Shown here in pieces: positions 16,246 to 23,535 of a DNA stretch of 64,000 nt. Within the stretch, counting starts at the first letter, position 1, and each line of letters begins with the position of its first letter. Under the pieces are notes generated by a model. That model saw nothing but the letters and a program-made list of their open reading frames with translations. It did not search any database and had not been told where the DNA came from. The translations under genes were made by a program, and so were the position numbers. The stretch lies in the NCBI RefSeq assembly GCF_030718205.1, contig NZ_JAUZQF010000021.1, forward strand, positions 124,001-188,000, given 5' to 3'. Source of the stretch: Nonomuraea turcica (GTDB lineage: Bacteria; Actinomycetota; Actinomycetes; Streptosporangiales; Streptosporangiaceae).

Positions 16246-18489
16246 TCATTCTTCGCCTGCGAGAACCCTTCGATCATGTGTCTTCACCGAGGGCGTAGCG
16301 CGCAGCGGCGGCACGAGGTGCACCCTGGCCGTCGCGATGTCGAAGAACAACCCCACGAGCTGCAGCTTCCCGGCTCTGACCTGCTCGTCCACCTTCCGGT
16401 ACGTCCGCAGGTTCTCCAGCTGCTGCTGCACGTTGACCCGGCACAACACATCCAGGGCCCCGCTGTGCAGCCGATCGCCTTCGGTCTCGATGAACGTGGC
16501 CAGGCTGTGGTGGCCGTGCCGCAGCCACCGGCGCAGCCCCGGCAGGCTGCCCGCCTGCACCCCCGCGCTCAGCACCCCGGCCATGGCGCCGCACCCGGAA
16601 TGGCCGCACACCGTGATCGTGTGCACGCCCAGCACCTGCGTCGCGTACTCGATCGCCGCCACCACCGAGTCGTCGTGCGGCTCCGACCCCCTGCGCGGCA
16701 CCAGATTGCCGATGTTGCGCACCGTGAACAGGTCGCCGGGCCCGCTGGCGGTGATCAGGCTCGGCACGATCCTGGAGTCCGCGCACGTGATGAACAGATG
16801 CGACGGCTGCTGCTTGCGGGCCAGCTCGGTGAAGATGGGCTTCACCAGCGGCGCCGTACGCCTGTGGTATTCGCGCGCACCGCGGGTCAGCTGGCACTCC
16901 ACCTGCGCGACCCCGCCGTGGGACGACGGGGTGCGGCCGCCGAGGCGGCGGTGGCGGTGCGTCCAAGGCAGCCACCACCGGTCCGGCGCCACCGGCGGCG
17001 ACTTCACCGGGAACATGCGCACCCCACTGGCCGCCAGCGTGTACCACTCCTCGTGCAGCTCGTCGATGTCGACCGTGCCGCCCATCCGCTCGTGGTGCAG
17101 CCGCCAGGAGTGGATGGCCTCGAAGGCGGCGTTATCCATGAAGTCGATGTTCAGGTCCAGGTCCACGGGCGTGCCCGGGGGCAGCGCCCGGAGCTCGTGC
17201 GTCAGCCGCGGCACGCCCAGGAACGTCAGCGACCCGGAGATCGTCACGCGCATCCGGCCGTCCCTGTCCTCGTGCTTCAGCACGGTGACCCAGGTCAGGC
17301 GGCGCAGCGCGAGCAGCGCGGCCAGCGCCAGCCCGGCCAGCACGCCCTCGGCCAGACCGAGCAGGATCACGGCGACCAGCGTCACCACGTAGACCGGCAC
17401 CTCGCCGTGGCCGTGCACCTTCTTGACGTGGCCCAGGTTCACCATCTGCACGCCGATGAACACCAGCAGCGCCGCCAGCGCCTCCATCGGGATCAGCGTG
17501 ATCGTCCAGCCGAACCCGAGCGCGAACACCAGCACCCACACCCCGTGCAGGATCGTCGAGCCGCGGGTGCGGGCTCCGGCGTGCACGTTCGCAGTGCTCC
17601 GGACGATCACTCCGGCGACCGGCAGGCCGCCCAGCGCGCCGGTGACCATGTTGGCCACACCCTGGCCGGTCAGCTCCTGGTCGAGGTCCGCGCGGCGGCC
17701 GCCGTGCAGGCCGTCGACCGCCACGCAGCACAGCAGCGACTCGCACCCCGCCAGCAGCGCCACCAGCATCACCGCCGCCACGACCAGGTGCCAGTCGCCC
17801 TGCGGAAGCACCGGGAAGGCCCACTCGGTGAGGCTGTCGGACAGGTCGACCCGGGTGACGTCCCAGCCGAAGGCCCACGCCGTGACCGCCGCCACCAGCA
17901 ACGCGGCCAGCGGCGCGGGGATCACCTTGGCCTTCTGGGGCAGCCGCGTCCACGCCGCCAGCACCGTGATCGTGAGCAGGCCGACCGCGACCTTGTGCCC
18001 GTGCAGGTCGGCGATCTGCCCGGGCAGCTCCATCAGATTCGCCACGGCCGAACGTTGCGAGCTGCCGCCCAGCACCACGTGGAGCTGGGACAACGCGATG
18101 ATCGCACCGACCGCCGCCAGCATGCCGTGGATGACGGCCGGCGACACCGCGAGCGCCGCCCTGGCCGCCTTGAAGACCCCCAGCACGAGCTGCACGGCTC
18201 CCGCCAGCAAGGTGATCATGCAGGTGGCCCGCCACCCGTACGTGTGCACCAGATCCACGACCACCAGGGACAACCCGGCGGCGGGCCCGCTGACCTGCAC
18301 GGCCGAGCCGCCGAGCGCGCCCGCCACGATCCCGCCGACCACGGCGGCGATCAGCCCGGCGGCGAGCGGCGCCCCCGAGGCCATCGCGATGCCCAGCGAA
18401 AGGGGCACCGCGACGAGGAAAACCACGAGCGAGGCTGGCACGTCATGCCGGAGGGTGCCCAGCCAGCTACTCTTCGTGTCGCGGAACAT
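16246..18489 (-). CDS. SulP family transporter fused to STAS and beta-carbonic anhydrase domains
   Basis: Membrane protein of about 747 residues with three parts: a SulP anion-transporter core (residues about 10-390, many transmembrane helices, opening LRHDVPASLVVFLVAVPLS), a STAS-like domain (about 410-500, VTISGSLTFLGVP), and a beta-carbonic anhydrase (about 560-740) with zinc ligands CADSR and HSGCGAM. The fusion strongly suggests bicarbonate transport coupled to CO2/bicarbonate interconversion at the inner face of the membrane. The start is uncertain: ATG at 18489 gives MFRDTKSSWLG, which I prefer, while TTG/ATG options up to 18534 add about 15 residues. Neither has a strong ribosome site. 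SulP-carbonic anhydrase fusions are known in bacteria; the three-part form here is complete. Confidence 0.88.
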   Translation of the reverse strand: MFRDTKSSWLGTLRHDVPASLVVFLVAVPLSLGIAMASGAPLAAGLIAAVVGGIVAGALGGSAVQVSGPAAGLSLVVVDLVHTYGWRATCMITLLAGAVQLVLGVFKAARAALAVSPAVIHGMLAAVGAIIALSQLHVVLGGSSQRSAVANLMELPGQIADLHGHKVAVGLLTITVLAAWTRLPQKAKVIPAPLAALLVAAVTAWAFGWDVTRVDLSDSLTEWAFPVLPQGDWHLVVAAVMLVALLAGCESLLCCVAVDGLHGGRRADLDQELTGQGVANMVTGALGGLPVAGVIVRSTANVHAGARTRGSTILHGVWVLVFALGFGWTITLIPMEALAALLVFIGVQMVNLGHVKKVHGHGEVPVYVVTLVAVILLGLAEGVLAGLALAALLALRRLTWVTVLKHEDRDGRMRVTISGSLTFLGVPRLTHELRALPPGTPVDLDLNIDFMDNAAFEAIHSWRLHHERMGGTVDIDELHEEWYTLAASGVRMFPVKSPPVAPDRWWLPWTHRHRRLGGRTPSSHGGVAQVECQLTRGAREYHRRTAPLVKPIFTELARKQQPSHLFITCADSRIVPSLITASGPGDLFTVRNIGNLVPRRGSEPHDDSVVAAIEYATQVLGVHTITVCGHSGCGAMAGVLSAGVQAGSLPGLRRWLRHGHHSLATFIETEGDRLHSGALDVLCRVNVQQQLENLRTYRKVDEQVRAGKLQLVGLFFDIATARVHLVPPLRATPSVKTHDRRVLAGEE

Positions 18490-18564
18490 GGAGCAAACCC
18501 TAACGCTCCACCCTCCGCGCTTTAGCTGCGTCACATGGGTTTTACGTATTCATGGCGCCGATGA

Positions 18565-20022
18565 TCAGCGGTAGTAGTCGTGCGGATAGTCCGGGTCCGT
18601 GGGGCGCCGGTGACCGCCGCCGTTGCCGTTGCCGTGGGAGGCCTGCGACTGGTTGCCGAACATGTCGCCGCCGCCGTATCCCGGCCAGGTGGACTGGGCG
18701 CCGTTCTGCGCCGGCGGCTCGGGCCACGCGGCGCCGGGGGTGGTGGTGATGTCGCCCGTCTCGTACGCAGGGTACGAGGACGGGGGTGTCGGGGCCGACA
18801 ACATGTCGTCGTGGTTGGCCGAGACCGCCCTGCGGGGGGTGGTCGGGGCGCCGGTGTCGGGGGTCGGGCCGCTCAGCGGGTCGGAGTCGTCGGCCACCGC
18901 CCAGCCGGGGCGCACCTCGTACGAGGTGGGGTAGGACGAGCGGGCGGGCTGCTCGAACGCCGGCCAGGAGGTCCCCAAGTCGTAGGAAGGGGCCGCCGGG
19001 GCGGGGTCGTCCAGGATGTCCGGCGAGGGGCTGGCGGGCCAGGAACCCGATGGGGTGGGCGTCGGCGGGGTGGTCCAGGTGGTCTCGAGCGGGTCGGCCG
19101 CACCGTTGTAGGCGGGGAACGGGTCGCTCGTCGGGGCGCCGTGGATGGGCGTGGGCTGCGCGATCGGGAACGAGCCGCTGGATGTCGGGCCCGCGGCGGG
19201 GAACGAGCCGCTGGATGTCCGGCTCGCGGCCGGGAACGAGCCGCTGGATGTCGGGCTCGCGGCCGGGAAGGACCCGCTGCCGTTCGCCGGGGAGGAGGGT
19301 CGGGAGGCCGGGACGACCGGCTGGGCGCCCACGCCGAGGATGCTCATCACGTCGGCCGTCGGGGCCGCGAAGGTCACGGTGCGCTGATCGGCCAGGTCGG
19401 CCTGCGAGGGAGTGGCGCGCTTGGCGGGCTCGACCAGGTCGGCGAGGTTCGACGCCGCGGCGGCCGCGGGAACCTGGCGCTGCGGCAGCGGGGCTTGGAC
19501 GGTGGTCGCGTCGGGGTCCACGGCGGCCACGGGCTGCGGAGCGGCCTTGCGCTCGCTGCGCCGCTCAGGCCGGCTCGGGGGCTCGGCGGCGCGCTGCGGC
19601 TCTCGCTGCCGGTCGTCGGGACGGGCCGCGGCCTTCCTGGCCGCCACGGTGCCGCCGGCGCCGAAGTTGCCCTGCTCCGCGTCGCTGCGGATGTTGGCCC
19701 AAAATTCCTCGTCCTCGTCGTCCGAGGTCGGGTTGCCCCACTCGTCGACGCCACGCCTGCCACGCTGGCCGGTCCGCACTGGTTTCGGCGCTTTGGGCGC
19801 ATCAATGGGGCTGAAGTCAGGACTGAAATTGTTCATCCGCGGCTCGTGCGCGGCGAACTCGTCCGTCGAGCGCGCGTGGGTCTTCTCCTCCTTCTCGGCC
19901 ATCTCCTTCAGCCGTTCCGGAGGCAAGGAGCTCTCCCGCCGGTTCATCGAACGCATGCCCAGTGCCACGACGACGAGCACGAGGAGCACGACGGCGACCA
20001 AACTTACGATAACCGCAGTCAT
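18565..20022 (-). CDS. Membrane-anchored low-complexity protein with tandem repeats
   Basis: Unrecognised 485-residue protein. It begins with one transmembrane helix (MTAVIVSLVAVVLLVLVVVALGM, shown here as TAVIVSLVAV...LVVVALGM) followed by basic residues, so the long remainder is probably cytoplasmic. A conserved-looking juxtamembrane part (PPERLKEMAEKEEKTH, then DEWGNPTSDDEDEEFWANI) precedes a disordered Ser/Pro/Thr/Gly-rich tail. An 11-residue unit of the type SGSFPAASPTS is repeated about four times near residues 245-290, mirrored by 33-base DNA repeats. The start at 20022 has GAGGGTGG upstream; a longer frame to 20058 lacks one. Single-helix anchor plus disordered tail is seen in actinobacterial cell-division and envelope scaffold proteins, but no function can be read from the sequence. 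Confidence 0.7.
   Translation of the reverse strand: MTAVIVSLVAVVLLVLVVVALGMRSMNRRESSLPPERLKEMAEKEEKTHARSTDEFAAHEPRMNNFSPDFSPIDAPKAPKPVRTGQRGRRGVDEWGNPTSDDEDEEFWANIRSDAEQGNFGAGGTVAARKAAARPDDRQREPQRAAEPPSRPERRSERKAAPQPVAAVDPDATTVQAPLPQRQVPAAAAASNLADLVEPAKRATPSQADLADQRTVTFAAPTADVMSILGVGAQPVVPASRPSSPANGSGSFPAASPTSSGSFPAASRTSSGSFPAAGPTSSGSFPIAQPTPIHGAPTSDPFPAYNGAADPLETTWTTPPTPTPSGSWPASPSPDILDDPAPAAPSYDLGTSWPAFEQPARSSYPTSYEVRPGWAVADDSDPLSGPTPDTGAPTTPRRAVSANHDDMLSAPTPPSSYPAYETGDITTTPGAAWPEPPAQNGAQSTWPGYGGGDMFGNQSQASHGNGNGGGHRRPTDPDYPHDYYR
19165..19284. repeat. 33-base tandem repeat inside the membrane-anchored protein gene
   Basis: Three nearly identical 33-base units (19165-19197, 19198-19230, 19231-19263) and a degenerate partial fourth. 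Units differ at one to three bases. They encode the 11-residue SGSFPAA-type repeat and are expected to vary in copy number among strains. Confidence 0.85.
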
Positions 20023-20205
20023 TGCACCACCCTCAAAGCCATGGCCTCCCTCTGGCATCGGTGAGATCGCGCGGCCATCGACGCGACCTGCCCCCTTTGA
20101 TCACCAATGCCTAACAATTGGATCTGATTGTGTCGGACCACTATGAGCGTTGTCACACCCTACGTGAAGAATTGGTACACCGTATTACCTGCGGTGTTCG
20201 GTCTC

Positions 20206-20775
20206 TCACTCGATGTCAACGGCTGTGAGTCGGCCGCGGGCTATGGTCTGGTCCGCGATCTGCTTCAAGATCGTGGGGAGCGGGTCGCCCTCCTGGACGT
20301 CGACCTTGCCGTTCAACGTGTAGACCGTGAAGCGGTAGCTTCCCGGGTCGCATGGAGGGTCATAACCCACTTTTCCGTTGGTCGCCCTCGCCTGCTTGAT
20401 CCCGTCGTCCGGGGGGTCCTCGGAGGCACCGGGGCCCAGCTCGGTCGTGGTCGCCGGGATGTTGTAGACCACCCAGTTCACGGTCGCCTTCGACGACGCT
20501 CGCGAGTCGACCACGATGGCGATGGACTTGGCCTCGGACAGCGGCTGGCTCGACCAGCGCATGGGCGGGCTGACCTGGCCGCCCCGGCAGGAGTATTGAC
20601 GCGGCAGCGGCTTGCCGTCGCGCAACTCCGGGCTCGAGACGTTGATCTCCGCGATCTCCTGGGCCTGGGATCTGCCGATGAAACTGCCGCAACCTGACAG
20701 CGCGAACGCCACGACCACCGTCGTCACACTGACGGCGATGCGTCGCAGGCGTGATGCCGTGTTACACAGCCCCAT
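20206..20775 (-). CDS. YbhB/YbcL (PEBP-like) family lipoprotein
   Basis: A 189-residue phosphatidylethanolamine-binding-protein-like lipoprotein. The N-terminus has a basic region, a hydrophobic core and a lipobox (ALSGCGS, Cys near residue 28), so it is exported and lipid-anchored. The mature part shows the PEBP pattern: INVSSPELRDG, PRQYSCRGGQVSPPMRW, VDSRAS with NWVVYNIPA, and GYDPPCDPGSYRFTVY. In this family the pocket binds anionic ligands; the physiological role in actinobacteria is unknown. The start at 20775 is chosen because it gives the signal sequence; a longer in-frame extension to 21231 has no family counterpart. Confidence 0.85.
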   Translation of the reverse strand: MGLCNTASRLRRIAVSVTTVVVAFALSGCGSFIGRSQAQEIAEINVSSPELRDGKPLPRQYSCRGGQVSPPMRWSSQPLSEAKSIAIVVDSRASSKATVNWVVYNIPATTTELGPGASEDPPDDGIKQARATNGKVGYDPPCDPGSYRFTVYTLNGKVDVQEGDPLPTILKQIADQTIARGRLTAVDIE

Positions 20776-21306
20776 GCCGGACGATGCTACGCGGATCTCG
20801 GCCGTGCACAGACCGTTTCTCGATGGTCCGTGCTCGGTAAAGGATCCGAAATCAGCCAGAATGGAGGCATCTGGAGAGTGAGCTTGACCACACCTGTGTC
20901 CTGCGCCCCACCCGTCTAGTCGAATCGGGGCGGGCCGGGGGACCCTTCCTGGCCTGCTGCGTCGCCGGGACGGAACGGCGGGCGAGATGTCGCACAGCGA
21001 CCCGACAAAACGGACACTCGTTTCGGTCGTGATCCTCGGCAAAAACCAGGTGCGCCAGCTGCGGACGGCGGCTGCCACGTTACGTGAGGCGCTCGCGCTG
21101 TGGTGCGGTCCCGCGCTTGCCCCGGGCCTGGATGGCACGAACGTGGCGCCGCCGACGCGGCCTTGCTCGACAGCCTGCGGCCGGCCGCCACCGAGCATGG
21201 CACCGGGCCCTGGGCCCCGGCGGGCAGACACGCCGCCGTGCTCGCCGGATCTTTACCGCCCCCCGCGGGCCGATCACTTCGCGGGTACGCGGCCTAAGCT
21301 GGCCTT
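20776..21306. other. 531-base stretch without a clear gene; possible gene relic
   Basis: Between the lipoprotein start and the first PH-domain gene. A plus-strand open frame from 20987 begins MSHSDPTKRTLVSVVILGKNQ, which loosely recalls the start of a family 2 glycosyltransferase, but it degenerates into Pro/Arg-rich sequence after about 45 codons. A second frame nearby (around 21150-21297) reads ADAALLDSLRPAATEHG. Together these could be a frameshifted and deleted gene remnant; this is weak. No RNA gene or repeat was recognised. Confidence 0.3.
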
Positions 21307-21828
21307 GTGACGTCAACAGGCCCGCTACGCGATCCGGCGAACCGCGTCTCGCCCAAGGCCGTGCGCCTGTGGCTGCTCGAGGCGCTGGTCGCCTTCGTGT
21401 TCTTCCTGGGCGGCTCGCTTCTGGTGTCGCGGTGGGTCGGCGGCAGCGGGTGGTCGTGGGTGCCGGACTGGTTCGCCGCGAACTCCTGGCTGCTGCCTGT
21501 GGCCGTCGTCGTGGTGACCCTGCCGTTCCTGGTGGCCGAGCCGTTCGTCCGCTACGCCGTGCATCGCTGGGAGCTCTCAGGCGACGTCGTCTACGCCAGG
21601 TCGGGGTTCCTGACCAGGGAGTGGGTCTTCGTGCCCGTGAGCCGCATCCAGACGGTCGACAAGGGGCAAGGGTGGTTCGAGCGGATGCTCGGACTGGCCA
21701 CGCTGGAGATCCGCACCGCGTCCCATGCCGGCTCATCGACGATCAAGGGCCTGGACTACCAGGTGGCGGCGGGCCTGGCCGAGCAGCTGGCACACCGCGC
21801 CGAGGCGCTCAGGGACGACGCCACATGA
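21307..21828 (+). CDS. Bacterial PH-domain (bPH2) membrane protein, YdbS-like
   Basis: A 173-residue membrane protein with two N-terminal transmembrane helices (LLEALVAFVFFLGGSLL and WLLPVAVVVVTLPFLV) and one bPH2 domain (about residues 80-165): RWELSGDVVYARSGFLTREW, here split as ELSGDVVYAR and GFLTREWVFVP, then SRIQTVDKGQGWFERMLGLA. The GTG start at 21307 is the only one giving the helices. It overlaps the next gene (ATGA), as in the ydbS-ydbT arrangement of Bacillus. The pair is thought to form a membrane complex; a role in resistance to bacteriocins or envelope stress has been described in Bacillus. Confidence 0.85.
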   Translation: MTSTGPLRDPANRVSPKAVRLWLLEALVAFVFFLGGSLLVSRWVGGSGWSWVPDWFAANSWLLPVAVVVVTLPFLVAEPFVRYAVHRWELSGDVVYARSGFLTREWVFVPVSRIQTVDKGQGWFERMLGLATLEIRTASHAGSSTIKGLDYQVAAGLAEQLAHRAEALRDDAT

Positions 21829-23444
21829 CCGACCCCGGACCGCCCCGCGGCGACTCCGCGCCCGGCGACGGGACGGGCGACACGTCGCGGGCGGCAGGCG
21901 ACGGGCAGCCGGCGCCTCCTCCGCTCCCCGTCCGGGCGCCGTTGCGGCTGAGCCCGAAGGTGCTGCTCATCGATCCGGTCCGCATGTTGCCCTCGCTGCT
22001 CCTGCCCCTCCTCGGCGTGCTGTTCGTGGGTGGTTTCTCGGCCAGGTCGTACGGCTGGGCCATGCTCGGCATCGTCGGCACCGTGGTGTTCGCGATCGTC
22101 AGGTGGGTCACCTTCACTTACGAGATCGCCGGGGACCGCCTGGAGACGAAACGGTCGCTGATCAGCCGCTCGGTCCGTACCATCCCGCTGGAGCGCATCC
22201 GCGGCGTCGACGTGTCCACGCCGCCCATGCACCGCCTGCTCGGCCTGGCCGTACTCAAGATCGACACGGGCGCGAGCGGCGGTGACGAGGAAGCCGAGCT
22301 CGACGGGGTCACGCGGCAGGAGGCCGACCGGCTCAAGGCGCTGCTGCTGCGGCGCGCGGCCCGGCAGGAAGGTCCCGTGCCCGAGACCGCGGCGGCCGGG
22401 CCCGCGGAGCGGGCGATCGTCAGGGTACCGCGCAGGTGGCTGCTGTACGGGCCGCTGTCCGGCGCATACCTGCTCACTCCGTTCGCGCTGGCCGGCGGCG
22501 CCGTGGGGCTGGCGTTCCAGTGGGGTGATGAGCTGGGGTTCGGCCGGGACGCCGCCTGGAACGTGGGCCAATGGCTCTGGGACCGCCCCTACCTGCTGCT
22601 GGTCGCGGCGGTGCTGCTTGTCATGGCGATGCCCATCCTCGGCGGGCTCATGTACGCGGTCTTCAACTGGAACTTCGAGCTCAAACGCCGCGATGGCTAC
22701 CTGGTGGCGGAACGCGGGCTGATCAACCGGCGCAGCGTGTCGCTGGAGTCGGCGCGGGTGCGCGGCTACGAGATCGTGGACGGCCTCGCCGAGCGGTGGG
22801 CCGGGGTCGTGCGTGTGTGGGCCATCGTGACGGGGCTCGGTGACTCGGAGACCCGAGGGCAATTGCTGCCCGACGTGCCACGCCCGGTCGCGCACCAGGT
22901 GACCGGGGACGCGATCGGTCCCTACACGGCCGCGCTACGCCGTCATCCGCCGGTGGCGCGCAACCGCCGCCTGTTCAGGGCCGTCTTCCCGTGGGCGATG
23001 ATCGCGCTGGTCAGCGGTGTGGCGGCGTGGGCGACCGGAATGATGGTGTGGTGGATCCTGCTGGTCCTGTCGCTGCTGCTGGCCGGGGTGGGGATCCCGC
23101 TGGGGCTCGACAGGTACGCGTCGCTGGGGCACGGCTACGACGGGGTGCGGGTGGCGGTGCGGTCGGGCTCGCTGCGGCGGTCCCAGGCCGTGGTCGAACG
23201 CCGGGCCGTGGTGGGGTGGCGGCTGCGGCAGACGTGGTTCCAGCGGCGGGCCGGGGTGCTCACGCTGATCGCCGGCGTCGGGGCCGGCAAGGGCGGGTAC
23301 GAGGCGCTCGACGTCTCGGAGGCACAGGGGGCGGGCTTTCCCGCCGAGGTGACCCCGGAGTGGCTCGCCCCGTTCCTGAACCCGGCACCCCCAGAGCCCC
23401 CGTCTTCCGCCAAGCCTCGGACGCCGCCCACAGGGTTGGTCTGA
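21825..23444 (+). CDS. Multi-domain bacterial PH-domain membrane protein, YdbT-like
   Basis: A 539-residue partner of the upstream protein, starting with a Pro/Gly-rich cytoplasmic leader. Three bPH2 units can be seen. The first follows a helix pair (LLLPLLGVLFVGGF) as YEIAGDRLETKRSLISR with IPLERIRGVDVSTPP; the second near residue 285 as ELKRRDGYLVAERGLINRR; the third near residue 430 as GVRVAVRSGSLRRSQAVVERR, each after a pair of transmembrane helices. The start ATG at 21825 overlaps the previous stop, so the two are cotranslated. Much longer upstream frames exist but run through the first gene out of frame. Function is inferred only at family level. Confidence 0.82.
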   Translation: MTDPGPPRGDSAPGDGTGDTSRAAGDGQPAPPPLPVRAPLRLSPKVLLIDPVRMLPSLLLPLLGVLFVGGFSARSYGWAMLGIVGTVVFAIVRWVTFTYEIAGDRLETKRSLISRSVRTIPLERIRGVDVSTPPMHRLLGLAVLKIDTGASGGDEEAELDGVTRQEADRLKALLLRRAARQEGPVPETAAAGPAERAIVRVPRRWLLYGPLSGAYLLTPFALAGGAVGLAFQWGDELGFGRDAAWNVGQWLWDRPYLLLVAAVLLVMAMPILGGLMYAVFNWNFELKRRDGYLVAERGLINRRSVSLESARVRGYEIVDGLAERWAGVVRVWAIVTGLGDSETRGQLLPDVPRPVAHQVTGDAIGPYTAALRRHPPVARNRRLFRAVFPWAMIALVSGVAAWATGMMVWWILLVLSLLLAGVGIPLGLDRYASLGHGYDGVRVAVRSGSLRRSQAVVERRAVVGWRLRQTWFQRRAGVLTLIAGVGAGKGGYEALDVSEAQGAGFPAEVTPEWLAPFLNPAPPEPPSSAKPRTPPTGLV

Positions 23445-23450
23445 CCCGCC

Positions 23451-23506
23451 GCCGCGCATCACGCCCTGAACGTATGCGCGGCACCGCCAGGCCAATGGCC
23501 CGGCGG
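23451..23506. terminator. Two hairpins between convergent PH-domain and sepH genes
   Basis: The first hairpin pairs GCCGCGCAT (23451-23459) with ATGCGCGGC (23474-23482). The second pairs CCGCC/GGCGG and GGCC/GGCC around AAT (23484-23506). They lie between the converging ends at 23444 and 23536 and probably act as a bidirectional terminator. Confidence 0.55.
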
Positions 23507-23535
23507 AAGGCCTCGATGGCGGGTCGGTGGAGAGG

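Noticed and set aside
16165..18525. A 786-codon plus-strand frame across the SulP-carbonic anhydrase gene
   Set aside because: Composition is that of an antisense GC-rich shadow, and it has no transmembrane helices or motifs.
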